Part shown: in pieces, positions 1-12,547 of the stretch | How the letters are laid out: each line of letters starts with the position of its first letter | Numbering within the stretch: the first letter of the stretch is position 1 | From: Cristatella mucedo | Lineage: Eukaryota; Bryozoa; Phylactolaemata; Cristatellidae | Reading direction: 5' to 3' | Length of the DNA: 64,000 nucleotides | Assembly: GCA_009760855.2 (NCBI GenBank) | Contig: WPIO01000091.1 | Coordinates: 1,461,501 to 1,525,500, forward strand | Program-made: the position numbers and the translations under genes | The notes under the pieces: model-generated | What the model was told of the DNA's origin: nothing | Databases searched by the model: none | The model's input: only the letters and a program-made list of their open reading frames with translations

Positions 1-439
1 ACTTGTATCCTTCATATATAACGGCCCTTCCAGCCGACTATTGGCAGGAGTTTAAAGTAAGCTTGCTGTCACCATTGAATGGTAAACGCTTAAAATTTGT
101 CAGTAAGAAAAGCAATAGACAAGTTAAGTTAACCTATTAAAACATTAGCGAAACTCACAGCACGAACTTGAAACTCCTGAAAGTACTTTCTATTTAGTCA
201 TGTTGCTTATCCGGCATAACAATTTAGGGCAGATTTCTACTAGCAAGAAGTAGACCAAATGTGTTCTTCGTCCAACTTTTGAGGAGGTTATACAGGCAAC
301 GAGAAGGCATGCTTTCCTACGGCAAAAAGTCGAGGAGTGTAACGCTAAGTGCCTATAGTTTTGTCGTACTTTTTTTTGGAAAATTCAAAATGGTCACTGC
401 ATTGTTTTGCGCATGCTGCAATTTAAAAATCATTTCCCG
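1..439. other. No gene recognised
   Basis: This stretch has ordinary base composition and no domain, RNA gene or repeat that I can support. A 103-codon reading frame that begins at 261 has no recognisable motif and is not kept in related copies elsewhere in the window, so I treat it as chance. The stretch lies directly before a fragment of the recurrent unit and may be a more diverged part of it. Confidence 0.5.
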
Positions 440-860
440 TCCGTATTATAGTCGATTCTTAATAGTGAGGTGTCAGCTGCTATTATTCGTCACGGTGAGC
501 TGGATTGTTCATTTCTGTGACTGCCGAGTATGCTCGTCTGTAAATAATAAGTATAATCAGTTGCATCTCTGAACAACTAGTTTGTATCTAAGAGACCTGG
601 CTCAGTTCGTGTGGTAGAGATTTCACTGCGACGATGAGGGAGATGGTGCAGAACTGATAAAGAGAAGCTTATGCTTAGCAAACAAGAAACAATCTGACCC
701 ATAGCAATATACTATAAGCAGCATTCTTCATAGCCTTGTCAGTTTGTGACTAATATCTCTCGATTGCACTTAAGCCGATACAAGTGAATACCGCCAACTC
801 TGCATTTAGATGCCTCTGAAAAGTCGCCGTTCGTTCTTATGCTAGAGAGCGGCCTCCTGG
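440..860 (+). repeat. Recurrent unit, fragment (segment A)
   Basis: This segment is alignable with 61,490-61,870 and, in part, with 5,546-5,890. Shared landmarks are a 'tatagtcgatt' stretch followed by 'tgtcagctgc', then 'gataaagag' and the motif around 'aaaagtc'. It is interrupted near 900-950 by the LINE-2 composite. No coding capacity is visible. The divergence suggests an old duplication. Boundaries are approximate because I aligned it by eye. Confidence 0.55.
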
Positions 861-2319
861 GACTCCTAGAGTGGTGAGGACTTTTACCTGACTTATCGCT
901 TAGACATTCAGGTGTTTCGCTGCTATCGTTAATGCGACGATTTATGAGCTGTCCTAGGATATGCTATGCAAAACAGGACCTGCTTAGCATAAGGTGCGAT
1001 GTCGCCATTGGTCGATACCTACCATCGGGCCTTCTCGGTGGGTCAGTGGGGACCTTCCTGCATCCTGCATTCGCCCTAACAGCAGCTCGGCTGTCAAATC
1101 CATAACCCATAGTTTTGAAGCTATGATTATTATTCTTTGCAGTAGTAGCTCATCTGCCGTGCCTCAGCATGTTGTGAAACATCGACAAGCGGCCGTCACT
1201 AAGGTCCAAGTCAATTTCGAAGAGCTAGGATTTTCATGGCAAGATACATGCCGGCACCTATACAGGCCACTACATCGGCACTTCTCAGTTGTTGGACAGA
1301 CTCATGTTCTGCCTATTTTATGTCAGCTTTCTCAAAGTCGTGGATTTACTAGTCCGCGATCGGGAGGTCCAGGTAAAGGTAGATGAAGTTCTGCTTACCG
1401 AAACTTTGATGAAGCCTTGTTCCAGTAACTGTATCTCTGTTACCACCCCACTTGGGTGCTATTTTTTATCAGACCATGAGTTCCGGCATAGTTAGATGTA
1501 GGGCTGCAATCGTTGTTCGTGAAATGCTTGGTTATAAGATGTGCAGCTTTCTGCATGGACCATCGTTTCAATCAGTTGCAATCGGGTCTTCATCAAAGAC
1601 AAGGCCACTCACTGTTGAGATATACCTACCCCCTTCTGGCTGTCTTAACTTACTTATAGAGACGGTTTTAGAGTTCCTTGCATTCATGTTTGTTTGACAG
1701 GGTAATACTGATTGATGGAGACTTTAATATTCCTGTTGACGACCCTAGCGACAGCCAGGGGCCCTAATTTCTCTTTTCTCTGGACGGTTTTAGTTTGGTC
1801 CAAAACGTGAATCATATTACCAGCGTCAGTGGCCATATTCTAGATTACGTGATCACGAAAAATGTCTTTCCAAATGACCCACTGACCTTGTGATTTCCCC
1901 CCTGGAACCCTCTGATCATTGTTAGGTCCCGTTTGCTGTTCCGCTCCCTTGTACCTTTAGTGCTATTTCGAAATTGTCTAGTGACGTAACTTACAAAGCG
2001 TTGGCATTGAAACATTTTTAAAGTTGCTTGCAGTGCATGCCTTTTTGATCTGCACCGATACTTGACCGACAACCTCGATAGATGTACTTATTAGGAGAAC
2101 TTGACAATTGGAAATGCTCTTGAAAGCTTGCTCTTCGTCATTCAATTCTTCTACAGAGTCGTAGAGATACATGTCTATTTATAAAAAAGCATCTAAAACT
2201 ACGCACCGTGTTTAGTGCAGGCTCAAACGTCGTTCAAAAAATCGGGGTTTGATGAAGATCTAGTTAATATAAAACTTGTTTTAAGTTCAGACCCAGAAAG
2301 TTACCACGGCCATAGCTTG

Positions 2320-2465
2320 TTCTTCTCACCGGTTCAAGCATGATATTACTCATCATTCAATGGCGTTTCCCTTTGCTGCGGATGAAATGCCCCTTAAAAT
2401 TAAATTAAGCTCTCTGGAGGCGCATTATCAATCCATTATTATTATTTTTATTAATATTGTAATTA
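2320..2465 (+). mobile_element. LINE-1 3'-UTR fragment nested in LINE-2 copy A
   Basis: The sequence follows the LINE-1 3' untranslated region seen at 22,790-22,920: a 'cattcaat' block, then 'ttgctgc', a damaged copy of the terminal hairpin, 'ttatcaa', and an ATT-rich tail. The same fragment sits at the equivalent place in the inverted copy (about 25,080-25,200, minus strand). It was therefore present before the two composites were copied from a common source, or it is a built-in part of LINE-2. Confidence 0.55.
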
Positions 2466-3644
2466 TTCAGGCTGAACTCCTTCCAGTCGGACCCTAGACA
2501 GATTTATACGACTTTAAACCAATTACTTGCTAATGCTGAGAGGTCTTACTCCCCTGATAATACTGGCTCTGTGTACAAGTTGTCAACCTTCTTTACTGAT
2601 ACAATTGTGCATATCCATGGTTTTTTAAATCCGCCTCCCGATAACCTATTGTGGGATCATAACCTGTGACCTTCCTTAAAAGGTTCTCCAAGGGTTCTGC
2701 ATGGAATGTTGCTACCTTGATAAGGTCTTGCAAACGGAGCTCCTCTCCAGTGGTTCCTATCCCATTATCTAATTAATTAAGTCGGCAATAATTCGAAGCT
2801 TACTTAAAAAGCCCTGTTTATATATCGAGGTCCATGCCAACACTCGCCCGGTTTCCATTCTTCTTTACTTGTCAAAGGTTCCTGAAAGATTTGTTCCTAT
2901 GCAATCCTGTTGAACACAATAAAGAGAGGGAAAGGTCAGACACATTTCACTAGGAGTTCATTACTTAGAACTTTACTAAAACTGCTCTCCTCCGTGTTAA
3001 CAAGACCATTCTTCGTGAAAATGATGGCCAATGTGTCACTGCTCTAGCTCTGCTAGATCTGCCAGCCGCGCTCGATACAATAAATTACGAGGTTCTATTC
3101 GAACGATGAAGTGGGAACAGCAATCAATCAAGCATACGAGGCACTTGCGTGGTTGAAGTCGTACTTGTCGGATCGTATTCAATCCACGTCGTGTAGGGGT
3201 CGGGTCCCACTCACGCCACGGGTCACCCGTGGAGTCGCTCAAGATTCCTTTTTCAATGCCTAGCTGTTCTCTATTTATACTCGAACACAGGGAAAAGTGG
3301 TTAGGAGCCATCGAATGGGATATCACATTTATGCTGACGATACTCAGCTGTATTTGTCATTTAGACAATTTGAATCTGCTGCTGCAACCAATAACGAAAA
3401 TGCTTGCCCTGGTGACATTCGATTCTGGATGATGGAAAATTTATTTAAACTAAATGACAATAAAACTGCACTGCTGCTCATCGGACAGCGAAAGCGTGTT
3501 GCTGGATTAGATGGGTTTGCTCTTCTAATAGGTGATGCAGTTGTGCGACCATATCCACGGGCTCCGAATTTAGGTATCCTTTTTGGCAGTTGCCTAAATT
3601 TCAAAAGCTTTATCCGGAAGACTGCTTATACAGCTAGCTATCAC

Positions 3645-3806
3645 GTCCGCCGTGATGGCACACTAGGTCGCTTTCACGACCTTGGTCCGAGGTCGTGGGT
3701 ACGGTTCCGCCGGTGTGCGATTCTGTATCGCCTCTGCAAGTGGTGGTGATGGATGGCCGTAAAGGCTCTTGTGTCGCTATACAAAAATAGGCTGCTTAAT
3801 CAGCTA
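3645..3806 (+). mobile_element. tRNA-derived SINE (SINE-1), diverged copy
   Basis: This copy aligns with the better preserved SINE at 57,033-57,237. It keeps the tRNA-like head ('gtgatggcacactagg' for box A, and a damaged 'ggtacggttccgcc' for box B), the middle 'gcaagtggtggtgatgg', 'aaaggctcttgtgtcgct' and the 3' 'aatcagctag' before an AT-rich tail. Box B is mutated, so this copy should be inactive. It lies inside the LINE-2 composite. Confidence 0.75.
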
Positions 3807-4679
3807 GAATTTTTCTTTATCAAAGATCGGTAGCTGTCTTTCACTGAGGCCTCAAAAAAATGTAAGCATCTCCCCAGTTGTGTCTCTGCCTGCATATTTG
3901 AATTCCCTTTTTATTGGGCTACCAAGGAAAACAATTAGGCAACTTCAGCTGGCCGTGAATGTGGCTTTAAGGCTAGTCTTATTCAAGTCGCGGAGGTATG
4001 AACACGCGTTGCCGCCTTTGAAAGAGCAAAGATGAATACCTGTTGTGTTAGGAATACAGATCCAGGTTCTCACTCTGACACACAAGGCCCGCCACGGCTT
4101 GTCTTAGTCGTACCAAGCTATGCTGCTGCAAATGGATCAGCCTATTCGCACCTTTAGGTAGTGTATGGACGATAAGATACCTGTTCTACTCCTCCACTTG
4201 AATACCATTTGTGACAGAACCTTTAGCTCTGCAGGTCCTGCACTGTATAACTCGCACCCACAATTCTTATGCAAGGGCAACTACTCGCCAGCTGCTGACT
4301 ATGGCACATCCTTTTTAGCGGTCCGAAGCTGCTACTTCAACGATACTTACTGCCTCAACTGCTCTCCACGCTCTGCTATTCTTCTCACTTACTCTTCGTT
4401 GCCCAAGACGAAGTCCGATTGCAACCAAATTCACAGCGACAGCCGGAAAGGCTGTTAGTGGACTATAAAAAACTCTCCTGCCTAACACCCTTATAGGTTT
4501 TAAGGCGCTGTGGAGTTACAAACTGACATGCAATACGTTAAAAAGTGTCACGTGAATTTCATGTAGTGATCAATCTCAGTACCAAAAGGCAGCAGGCCCG
4601 AGTAACACCAGCCATAGCAGTTTACACGATTTTCGACATGACTACCTGCACTATTGCAGCAATCAAAATTATAAGCTAG

Positions 4680-5545
4680 ATTAACTGTCAGCATATCTCT
4701 TGTTGAATCAGCTCGAAATCTAGGTGTCATGTTTTAAAGTTACCTCTCGTAAGACGACCACAACAGCTCGAAGGTCAAATCTGCCTACTTTCAGCTACAT
4801 AACATTGCTAAAACTCTGGCTTGTTTAGATAAGGATGCCATGTCTAAGTCGATCCGTGCATTGAAGACATCCCGTGTTGACTTCTGCAAATCACTGCCTA
4901 CTGGCCTACCGGCATGCGCGATCAGGTGATTTTAGCTGGTGCAAAACTCTGCAGCTACGCTTGTGTGTAGTAAGCTTCGCAGATGCCACACCGCACCACT
5001 TCTCACCGACCTGCACTGGCTAATAGTCAAGCAACCTATCGAATTCCAGGTTTTTTGGCTCACTTTTGCCTCAAGCCTATCTCTTGGATATACTCCCCAC
5101 CAGGCCAAGCATCGTACCACATACTTTACGGATTCCAACAGTCAACAAATACCTCGTACAAGCCTCAAATCCTCGGAGACCGTGCATTTAGTTATTATGC
5201 TCTTTAAGCCTGGAACTCACTCCCGACTTGCCTCAGAACATCCCCTGACTTGACCGCGTTTAAAAAATCTTTAAAATACGCCTCTTTAGGACAGCATTTA
5301 GTGAGTCAGTGGGATTCATACTTCATGTGCTTATGGGTACTGACGCTGTGCATGATGCCACTAACCACATTTGCATGCTGACCCTGCGCATGTTACCTCT
5401 AACCATGTTATTCATGTTGTTTTTGTATCAAGGATGATATTACTGACAATTCAATTGGATTTCCCTTTGCAGCATATGTAATTCGCCAAGAAAGATTTTG
5501 AGTTCTCTGATGGCTCTTTATCGAATGCACTTTTGTATTATTATC
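4680..5545 (+). mobile_element. LINE-1 3' fragment
   Basis: This is a 5'-truncated LINE-1. It starts at the part of the ORF aligned with 22,024, keeps recognisable pieces of the C-terminal domain ('LHWL', 'HQAKHRTT' and 'NSQQIPRTSLKS' in broken frames), and runs through the 3' UTR to an ATT-rich end ('tgtattattatcatta'). Several frameshifts show that it is old. It joins LINE-2 copy A at about 4,680 and the recurrent unit at about 5,545. Confidence 0.75.
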
Positions 5546-6412
5546 ATTACAGTTAGCTGAATTGTTCATGTCTATCAAAAACGAGTATGCCCGCCTGAAG
5601 ATAGTGAGTAAAATCATTTGTCTCTCGGAACGACCAACATGTTTTATAAAGATATGGCTCAATGAATTTGTTAGAGGTTTCACAGCAACAATTAGGCAAG
5701 ATAGTGCTGAACTAATAAAGAATCTATGGTTAGGAGGCACTAAGCGATCAGTCCCGCAGCCTTATGCTATAGGCCGGCTCCTTAAAACCTCTGCCTTTGT
5801 GCGATTCTAATCATACGGTGGCTTTTGAGCCGATACAACTGAATATCCCCAATGCTGCATTTTGACATGTATGAAAAGTCGCTGTAAGTGTCACGGTAAT
5901 TACTCGTATTCCTTAATCGTAGTACGAAGCAGCTGCAGGCTCGAGGGACAAACGGTTTCAGCGTCAGGATTTCGTGCGGCTTCTGTTTCTTTGTAGAAGT
6001 TCTTAGTCCAAGCCATAGTCAAACGCAAGGTCTCGTAAAAAACCAAGCGGATCCCAGTACAGAAAGAACTACTTTGGTGTCATTTCCATCCTTCAGCAAC
6101 CCTCTCAAGCTAACGGCCACATCGAATGAAGGCATGGTCAAGGTCTTCCACTAGTTTCCATGCCAAATATTGAATTATCTCTGCTTTTATTCTGATCAAG
6201 ATTTTCCGCTGAGTGAAAGTAAATTCACACAGAGGTGTGTATCAGTGTGGACGTCAGTGCAAGTAGTTGGTGTTTGTTACTGTTTAATAGGAGACGAAAG
6301 TTTGCAGGTACTATGAAATGCTCAGTAAGTTCAATATTTTTCATGGTCGACATGCATTTATCATAGGTATTAAAGTAGTTTTATAGATTAGCCTGAACAT
6401 TTGTTAGTAAGT

Positions 6413-6587
6413 GCTAGCTGAATTAACTGCTTCTTTTCTTATGGCGACAGAAGAGCCTTGATGGCTATCACCATCGCTTGCAGTGGCAATAAAGGATCGC
6501 CAACCACAGGATACGAACCCACGACCTCGTGGCCTAGGTTGTGTAAAAAGCAACCGCCTTACCTAATGAGCCATTACGGCTCACACA
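6413..6587 (-). mobile_element. tRNA-derived SINE (SINE-1)
   Basis: Read on the minus strand this is a second SINE-1 copy. It begins with a tRNA-like head ('taatggctcattaggtaagg', box A), has a box B-like 'gggttcgtatcc', and then the SINE-1 middle and the 3' end 'gcagttaattcagctagc'. The other two unit copies that cover this position (about 49,000 and 62,400) lack it, so it inserted after the unit was duplicated. Confidence 0.8.
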
Positions 6588-9119
6588 GTCACACACTTGT
6601 CATGCCATCTCCTTGGCAAGAGTATTTAGTGTGTATCGTAGCTCTTACAAATATGATGATTAAATGATGCACCGAGTTTCCTTTAAGGATTTCATCGCTT
6701 TTAATTGATTTCCTTAGCGACTGCATTGCTAAGCAAAGAATATGAAAGCAAAATGATCAGCTGATATTGAGCGGCGTTCACCCACTCTGACATTGTGGTT
6801 TCTTTTAAAGAGGCTTCAAGTAGTAGTGGAGGACCAACTAAACTCTTACATGTAAGGTTTGAATATTAGCAAGCGACTTAAACTCTGGTCGTAGAGCTAA
6901 TAACTTTTCAGAGTTGTAGGGTTGATCCCATCCAACCAACTCCTAACAAATTGTGAGTTTGCCAAGTTCTGTCTAATCGTTTCACTTGATACTTTACCTG
7001 TATTCGATAGCATCTATCGCCAACCCTGTCACAACATCTCTGGTCTCGCTTGGGCGTGCAGTGACAATGTGATCTAATGTGTTTATGGTCCTGTCTCAGT
7101 TCAAGTCATAAATAAAGCAGTAGGGAAACGTGCACGTATCATCAAAGAAACCGCTAAAGTAAACGTGTACGTTCTGATCTTTTTATTATGCATATTCCCC
7201 CCAGGTCGAAAGGATAGCCAGCTAAATATAGTATTGCATATATGCAGGTGACATATACCAGTACCATCCACGTACCTCAGTTTGCCAGCATGTATCTGAT
7301 AGCGTTTGCTGGGCTGTTATGATTTGATGGTCGTATACTAATTTGTGCTGACATTGAGCTTCTTACAACTAACCGCAATTGCCATTTGTTACTCAACAGG
7401 TTAACTACATTAATATTGTGCCAGTCCGTGCTGTGCGCGGCACCCTAAACTTTGGGATCGTGCTTGAAGTTACCACACAATTCGTGCCTAGAATGAAAAT
7501 AAGTTATATGGAAAGGCTATGCAGATGTATAAATATCCTTAATAATATAGCAAATTTATTTTATGCAAACTGAGGTGAGCTACCACATCTAAATAGAATC
7601 AGGGAAATTTATCAAATGCTGAATAAAACCCGGCCATATGGATTTTTTAGTGGATTCAACTTCTGTAATTGCATTCACTGGTTTATATTATTGCTTTAAT
7701 AAATGTCTTTTCGGTGCGTCAAACCTTACGCTTTTCACAGTAGTCACAAGACAAATCAGCAATTCAACTCAGTCGATAGCAATTTATTTTGAATACAGAT
7801 TAATCCAGCAGTGGTCACCCACTCCTATTCACGAAATTATGATGCCGGGATCAATCCCACACGTCGTAAGCTTAACTTTCTTTATTTTCTAATCACTTGT
7901 TTTTTTTTGACGTGTCTTTCCAACTAACTGCGCCCATAAACCCACGATATCTCTTGCTTGTCCCATTATCTACAGCGATGAAAGATTAGGGCTTGCTTTT
8001 TGTCGCGAAAGCATGGCAATCGTTTATTACGACGACAATAACAAATGAATGAAATGATATAAAACAACCAGTATACTCAATTCAGCGAGTTGCATAACCA
8101 AGATTTACTGCATAGAAAGCCTCAGGAATGCTTTTCTTTTTTAGCATGGATTGCGTCAAATGTTTGGCAAACCAAAGTGGTATGTAGGGAGGACTGCAAT
8201 TCTGGCAAACATTAAAGGCTCCCCTGCCTACTACTATGTTTTGCGTTAAGAATACCTTGTTATAATAGCCACAATCAACAACAATGAATCGCCATGTAGG
8301 CATCATGTTTGCTCAGTTATCAACTGTCTAGACTGACTGAATCGATGGTTTACGACAAAGCAAGTGAAAGCCCTAAAGTATGGCAACAGTATTCAACTAA
8401 GATTTTGATGACTTTCCTTGTACGTAAGCGGCAAGTCGATTGCTGCATTCACCAGCATGCACTGTCAGTAATTTTGACCTCCTTAAAAAAACTTCGAACT
8501 ACATTAACGTAGCCTTTAAAAAACGATGAAAGGACTAGCATGCTATAATGTAACATCTTACGGACTGAAAGGAAAGCATTATACTCCAGTTGGCAATATC
8601 CCAAAACTATTGGTTTTTTAGGAGGCTACGGCTGTCAGCAGCCCTAACCCTCATCCTCAAAAACTATAAACGTTATGACGTATGGAAAATACGCCCACTG
8701 AGCGAGTCTTTAGTTTTCTTCCTTACCGGTAAGGGCATGCTTCGTTACCGGTATTATAAAAGCTTCGTAATACTCAAGCTCTTCCATATCCTCTCAATAC
8801 TGGTGGTCCATAAGTTTCAGCACGACTGATCTTATGTAAAACATGAGTAGTGTAGCTTTCAAGGTCAGTCGAATTTCTGACCGAGCTTGCAAAAAGTGTA
8901 CTAGAAAGAAATTTTCATTCTTCCTGAAAAGCCAAAAATCTTTTGAATGACTCACTCTAAAAACGTGCAAAGTGTTGAAATTATTGTTAAATAACCTAGA
9001 CATTAACTAGAAACCTCTCCAAGAAATCTGACCTTATGTATCTTCAGAAAACGATTTGCTTTCAGAAACACATATGCTTAAGTGTTTTATATACATTCCT
9101 ATAAGTAAATGTACGTATA

Positions 9120-9300
9120 AAAAAATAAAACTATAAATATACACACACACACACACACACAAACACACACATATATATATATATATATATAAGTAAATGT
9201 ATATACTAATAAAACAATAAATGAATAACTATATATATATAAATATGTATATAAATAAATAAATAAATATATATATATATATATTAAGGTCATACTGAAC
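9120..9300. repeat. Microsatellite (CA)n/(TA)n/(TAAA)n
   Basis: The tract runs through an alternating AC stretch, then AT, then mixed ATAAAT and AT. It is low-complexity and produces a spurious Tyr/Ile reading frame. A TA-rich tract lies at the equivalent position of another unit copy (58,727-58,995), so a microsatellite seed probably existed before duplication. Confidence 0.9.
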
Positions 9301-9766
9301 GGCAACGATTTTGACATAAGTGCGGTTCAACTGTTCAATTGTCTTCACACCAAGTTTAATGATTTTAGACCTTTGGCACGTTTAAGAACATGCATTGAGG
9401 TTTATTCCGTTGGGGCCTAAACAAGATAAATTTAGTTTATATTATCTATACTAAAATCCCAATCGTTATTTTCAACAATGCGCCTTAAAAGCACATTAAA
9501 AGTGCTTAGCTGAAATCTAACCATCCTGCTATTCAGAATGAGGTGTTGGGACATTAAGACAGTAGGATGATAATAAAACTAACCTTCAAATATAGCCGAG
9601 CTATCCCTTAGCTGTTCTTGCAGACTCTCAGCTGTGACTTCCTAAAATGAATGGAAATTATTCGCCTGCAAATGGTCGTTTTTTTATAGTTTATTGCCAA
9701 CTAGTCCAGCACATTATGTCACTGTGTAATAGCCTTCTAGATATTAAGAAATTCTTTTATATTTAC

Positions 9767-9826
9767 CTGATTATACGCTGCCAGCACCACGATGGTAAAC
9801 ACAACGAACAGCAAAGCCAACTTCAT
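9767..9826 (-). CDS. Putative first coding exon: signal peptide of a secreted protein
   Basis: On the minus strand the ATG at 9,826 opens a 20-codon exon that reads MKLALLFVVFTIVVLAA and then YNQ. That is a short positive start followed by a hydrophobic core, the form of a cleavable signal peptide. The codon CAG is followed directly by GTAAAT, a good splice donor (9,766-9,765). The equivalent place in a second unit copy (59,660 on the minus strand) encodes MTLALLLVLIAILVVAA. Many substitutions separate the two, yet nearly all keep the hydrophobic character, which suggests selection on the peptide. A third copy (55,643) keeps only the start. The next exons were not found. An initiator exon or promoter would lie at higher coordinates. 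The reading is plausible but unproven. Confidence 0.4.
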
Positions 9827-10435
9827 TTCCTATGGTTTTCTATAGAAGTGGAAATCAGGCAAATTAGCTGACAGTTATTTCTAATAACGGATTGCCCATC
9901 GCATTGATTTACCATTGCATTACAAGTCAACAGTTAAATAGTCACGGCCCTCAAACTTTCTGTGTAGATAAGTTAAAAACATAAATCATGACTTCTAAAA
10001 TCGCGTAGCATGTATCTTTCACGTATATCCAGCTAAGCGACTACCTAGCTGCAGAAATTCAAATCCCAGCCATATTACGAATAACTTTGACACTTTGTCT
10101 TTGCAGTCCTATAGCCCCCCATGAAGGCGTGTCATTCACACGAAAAAGTTAGATTCAGTAAACTGTTTGCCCTTAGTTCGTCACTCAAGTGTTGTACGAC
10201 CTTTTACGCTCTGATTGGTAGCTTAATGCAAGTAAAATGGGGCGAAATATTGCCTGCTAAGATTAACCAAAACAAGGAGTAGAGGCCTAACGTGTCGACA
10301 CTTCACAGGCACAGGTAATGATATGAATGCAAATGAACCTGTTAATTCTAAATGAAATAGCTACCAATGCATATTGCAAACTATAATTTTAACCGCTGCA
10401 TCGCTACCTTAGTAATAGTAATATCGAATAAGTAA

Positions 10436-11357
10436 TAGTGAATTGGGTGTAGGGATAGAGGTATAGGGTATATAGTTTAAGTTTCAGTATTTAAGGATTA
10501 TGGTTATAGCGTTACAGGAATTAGGTCTACAATAAGGGTTTATAGTTTAAAGGTAAAAGTTTTACGCTTAAGGTTTAGTGTTTAGAGTGTAGTGTTTAGG
10601 ATTCCGATATTAGTGTTTATTTGTTAAGGGTTAGGTGCTACGGTTTAGGACGTAGGGTATAGGGTTTACAATTTTGGGATTAGGGTTTAGGGTTTAACGG
10701 TTAAGGATTCAAAATTTAAGGCCTAGTAATCATATTTTAGCGTTTAGGATTTACGTTTAAGGGTTTAAGATTTAGGACGAAGGGTATATAACTCTATGTT
10801 TAGGATTAAGATTTCGAGTTTATGGTTATTGTCTAGGATCTGGGTTTCGGGCTTAGAGTTTAGGATTCGGGGTATAAGGGTTAGAGTTCGGGGTTTCGGG
10901 TTTTAGGTTTTGGGTTAAGGATTTTGGGCATTGGGTTTTGTGGTTTAGGTTTAGGGTTTAAGGTATAGGGTTTCCAATTTGTGGTTAAGTAATTCAGTTT
11001 TAGGATTTACGAATTAAGTTTTAGGGTTTAGAATTTAAGGTCAAGAGTTTAGAGTTTTGGATTTAGGGTTTGAGGTTGAGGATTTAGTCTTCAGGGTTTA
11101 AAATTTAGGGTTCAGTGCTTAGTATCTATGATGAGGCCTTACGATTTAATTAAAAGGTGTAGGGTTGAGATTTAGGGTTTAGAAGTTATGGTACAGGGTT
11201 CAGCTTTCAGGACATCAGGTCTGGGTTTACGGCTTATAGTTTAAAGGTAGGGTTTAGAGTGTCGTGAGTCAGGTTTAGGATTTTTCAGTCAGGGTTCAGG
11301 GATTGGGTTTAGGATGTACGGTTAAGGGTATACGGGTTTGGGTTTCGGGTTTACGAC
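10436..11357 (+). repeat. Degenerate TTTAGGG-like array, left block
   Basis: The G-rich strand is the plus strand. 'gggttta', 'ggttta' and 'ttagggttt' recur with a spacing near seven bases and heavy degeneration. From about 10,808 to 11,357 the block aligns in detail, beyond simple periodicity, with the reverse complement of 15,003-15,565. Shared non-periodic stretches include 'gtgtcgtgagtcagg' and 'gagtcagg..taggatttt.cagtcagggttcaggga'. LINE-1 interrupts it at 11,358. Confidence 0.8.
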
Positions 11358-12547
11358 TACTTACAACGATACTATACAACGACCTACTTAGGAATGCAGA
11401 CATAGGTATAGTGTCTCTGCTTGTTTTGCTCGATCTTTCGGCAGCTTTTGACATCATCGATCACAGCGTTCTTATAGAGCGCCTCTCGTCTCGCCTGGGC
11501 ATCTCTGGCATTGCTCTGCAGTGGTTCAGGTCCTACCTCAGTGTGAGACTCCAGATTGTTGACGTGAAAGGACAAAGATCATCTGAAGTACCTCTGAAAT
11601 ATGGAGTACCACAGGGCTCCGTGCTAGGTCCGGTTCTTTTCACGGTTCATACTCTGCCTCTTGCTGATGTGAATGCCAAGCACAATCTAGGCTTTCACTT
11701 CTATGTGGATGACACTCAGTTGTATCTTTGCTTTGATCCCTCCCAGCCTTCGAGCACCTCAAATAATCTAAACTCACTTGCTGCATGCATTGATGACATC
11801 CGCACATGGATGGCAGCAAGTTTTCTAAAACGAAAAGATGAAAAAACTAACTTACTAATTACGGGCAAACCCAGTGTGATCCAGAGATCGGAAAAACTGA
11901 CTCTGAAAATTGGCTCTGCCAGCATATCTCCAGTTGAATCAGCTCGAAATCTAGGTGTCATATTCCAAAGCGACCTCTCGTTAGACGACCATATCAGCTC
12001 CACAGTCAAATCTGCCTATTTTCAGCTTGATAACATTGCAAAAATTCGGGCTTGTTTAGATAAGGATACCACGTCTAAGTTGGTCCATGCATTCGTGACA
12101 TCTCGTCTCGACTTCTGCAACTCACTGCTTACTGGCCTATTAGCATGTGCGATCAGGCGATTGCAGCTAGTGTACAACTCTGCAGCTAGGCTTGTCTTTC
12201 GTGAGCGTCGCAGTTGCCACATTACTCCACTTCTTGCCGACCTGCACTGGCTACCAGTTAAGCAACGGATTGACTTCAAGGTTTTGTCGCTCACTTTTAG
12301 TTACTTTCATTCTATGGCTCCAGCCTATCTCTTCGACATACTCCCCCATCAGGCCAAGCACCGTACCACCCGCTTTAGGGAATCCAACAGTCTGCAAATA
12401 CCTCGTACAAACCTCAAATCCTTGGGAGACCGAGCATGTAGTTTGTACTTTCTCCCAAGGTGCGTCAGAACATCCCCTGACCTGACCACATTTGAAAAGA
12501 ACTTACAAGCACACCTATTTAGGACAGCATTTAGTGGGTCCCTGTGA
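11357..12547 (+). CDS. LINE-1 reverse transcriptase, truncated at the N-terminus
   Basis: This is an open reading frame of about 396 codons without a nonsense codon, running to TGA. It covers the RT palm from motif A (LLVLLDLSAAFDI, with DIIDH) through motif B (YGVPQGSVLGPVLF) to motif C (FYVDDTQLYLCF, both catalytic aspartates present), then the C-terminal domain ending in RTAFSGSL. The endonuclease and the front of the RT are missing, so it cannot be an active element. The frame stays open upstream into the array (from 11,303), but those first codons are array sequence and not LINE protein. It is closely similar to the RT at 21,480-22,675. Confidence 0.85.
   Translation, partial: LLTTILYNDLLRNADIGIVSLLVLLDLSAAFDIIDHSVLIERLSSRLGISGIALQWFRSYLSVRLQIVDVKGQRSSEVPLKYGVPQGSVLGPVLFTVHTLPLADVNAKHNLGFHFYVDDTQLYLCFDPSQPSSTSNNLNSLAACIDDIRTWMAASFLKRKDEKTNLLITGKPSVIQRSEKLTLKIGSASISPVESARNLGVIFQSDLSLDDHISSTVKSAYFQLDNIAKIRACLDKDTTSKLVHAFVTSRLDFCNSLLTGLLACAIRRLQLVYNSAARLVFRERRSCHITPLLADLHWLPVKQRIDFKVLSLTFSYFHSMAPAYLFDILPHQAKHRTTRFRESNSLQIPRTNLKSLGDRACSLYFLPRCVRTSPDLTTFEKNLQAHLFRTAFSGSL

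Larger units (their letters stand above)
950..4675 (+). mobile_element. Decayed LINE-2 composite, copy A
   Basis: This is a degenerate non-LTR retrotransposon of a family different from LINE-1 of this window. Short islands of protein similarity remain. Near 3,043-3,095 there is reverse transcriptase motif A with a DLPAALDTI core. Near 3,232-3,260 there is a damaged motif B. At about 3,310-3,345 the active-site box reads YADDTQLYL, so the catalytic aspartates survive. The endonuclease half (about 1,450-2,200) is too broken to read through. The copy is matched over nearly its whole length by the reverse strand of 23,130-26,575, including a nested LINE-1 3' fragment. A SINE interrupts it at 3,645-3,806. 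Both ends are set by where the match between the two copies stops. Confidence 0.7.
5546..10435 (+). repeat. Recurrent unit, copy C1
   Basis: This is the longest single copy of a diverged unit. Matching landmarks are: 'ttatctctgcttttattctg' at about 6,175, 48,825 and 62,185; the 'catcaaagaaa' block at 7,140, 49,600 and 62,945; 'caatcagcaattcaactca' near 7,755 and 57,445, with weaker matches near 51,285 and 63,560; and 'gatggtaaac' at 9,790 against 'ggatggcgat' at 59,622. It matches the reverse strand of 15,975-16,480. The plus strand holds no conserved reading frame. The minus strand carries a signal-peptide exon (9,767-9,826). The divergence is too high for recent duplication. The copy is interrupted by a SINE and a dinucleotide tract. 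Confidence 0.65.
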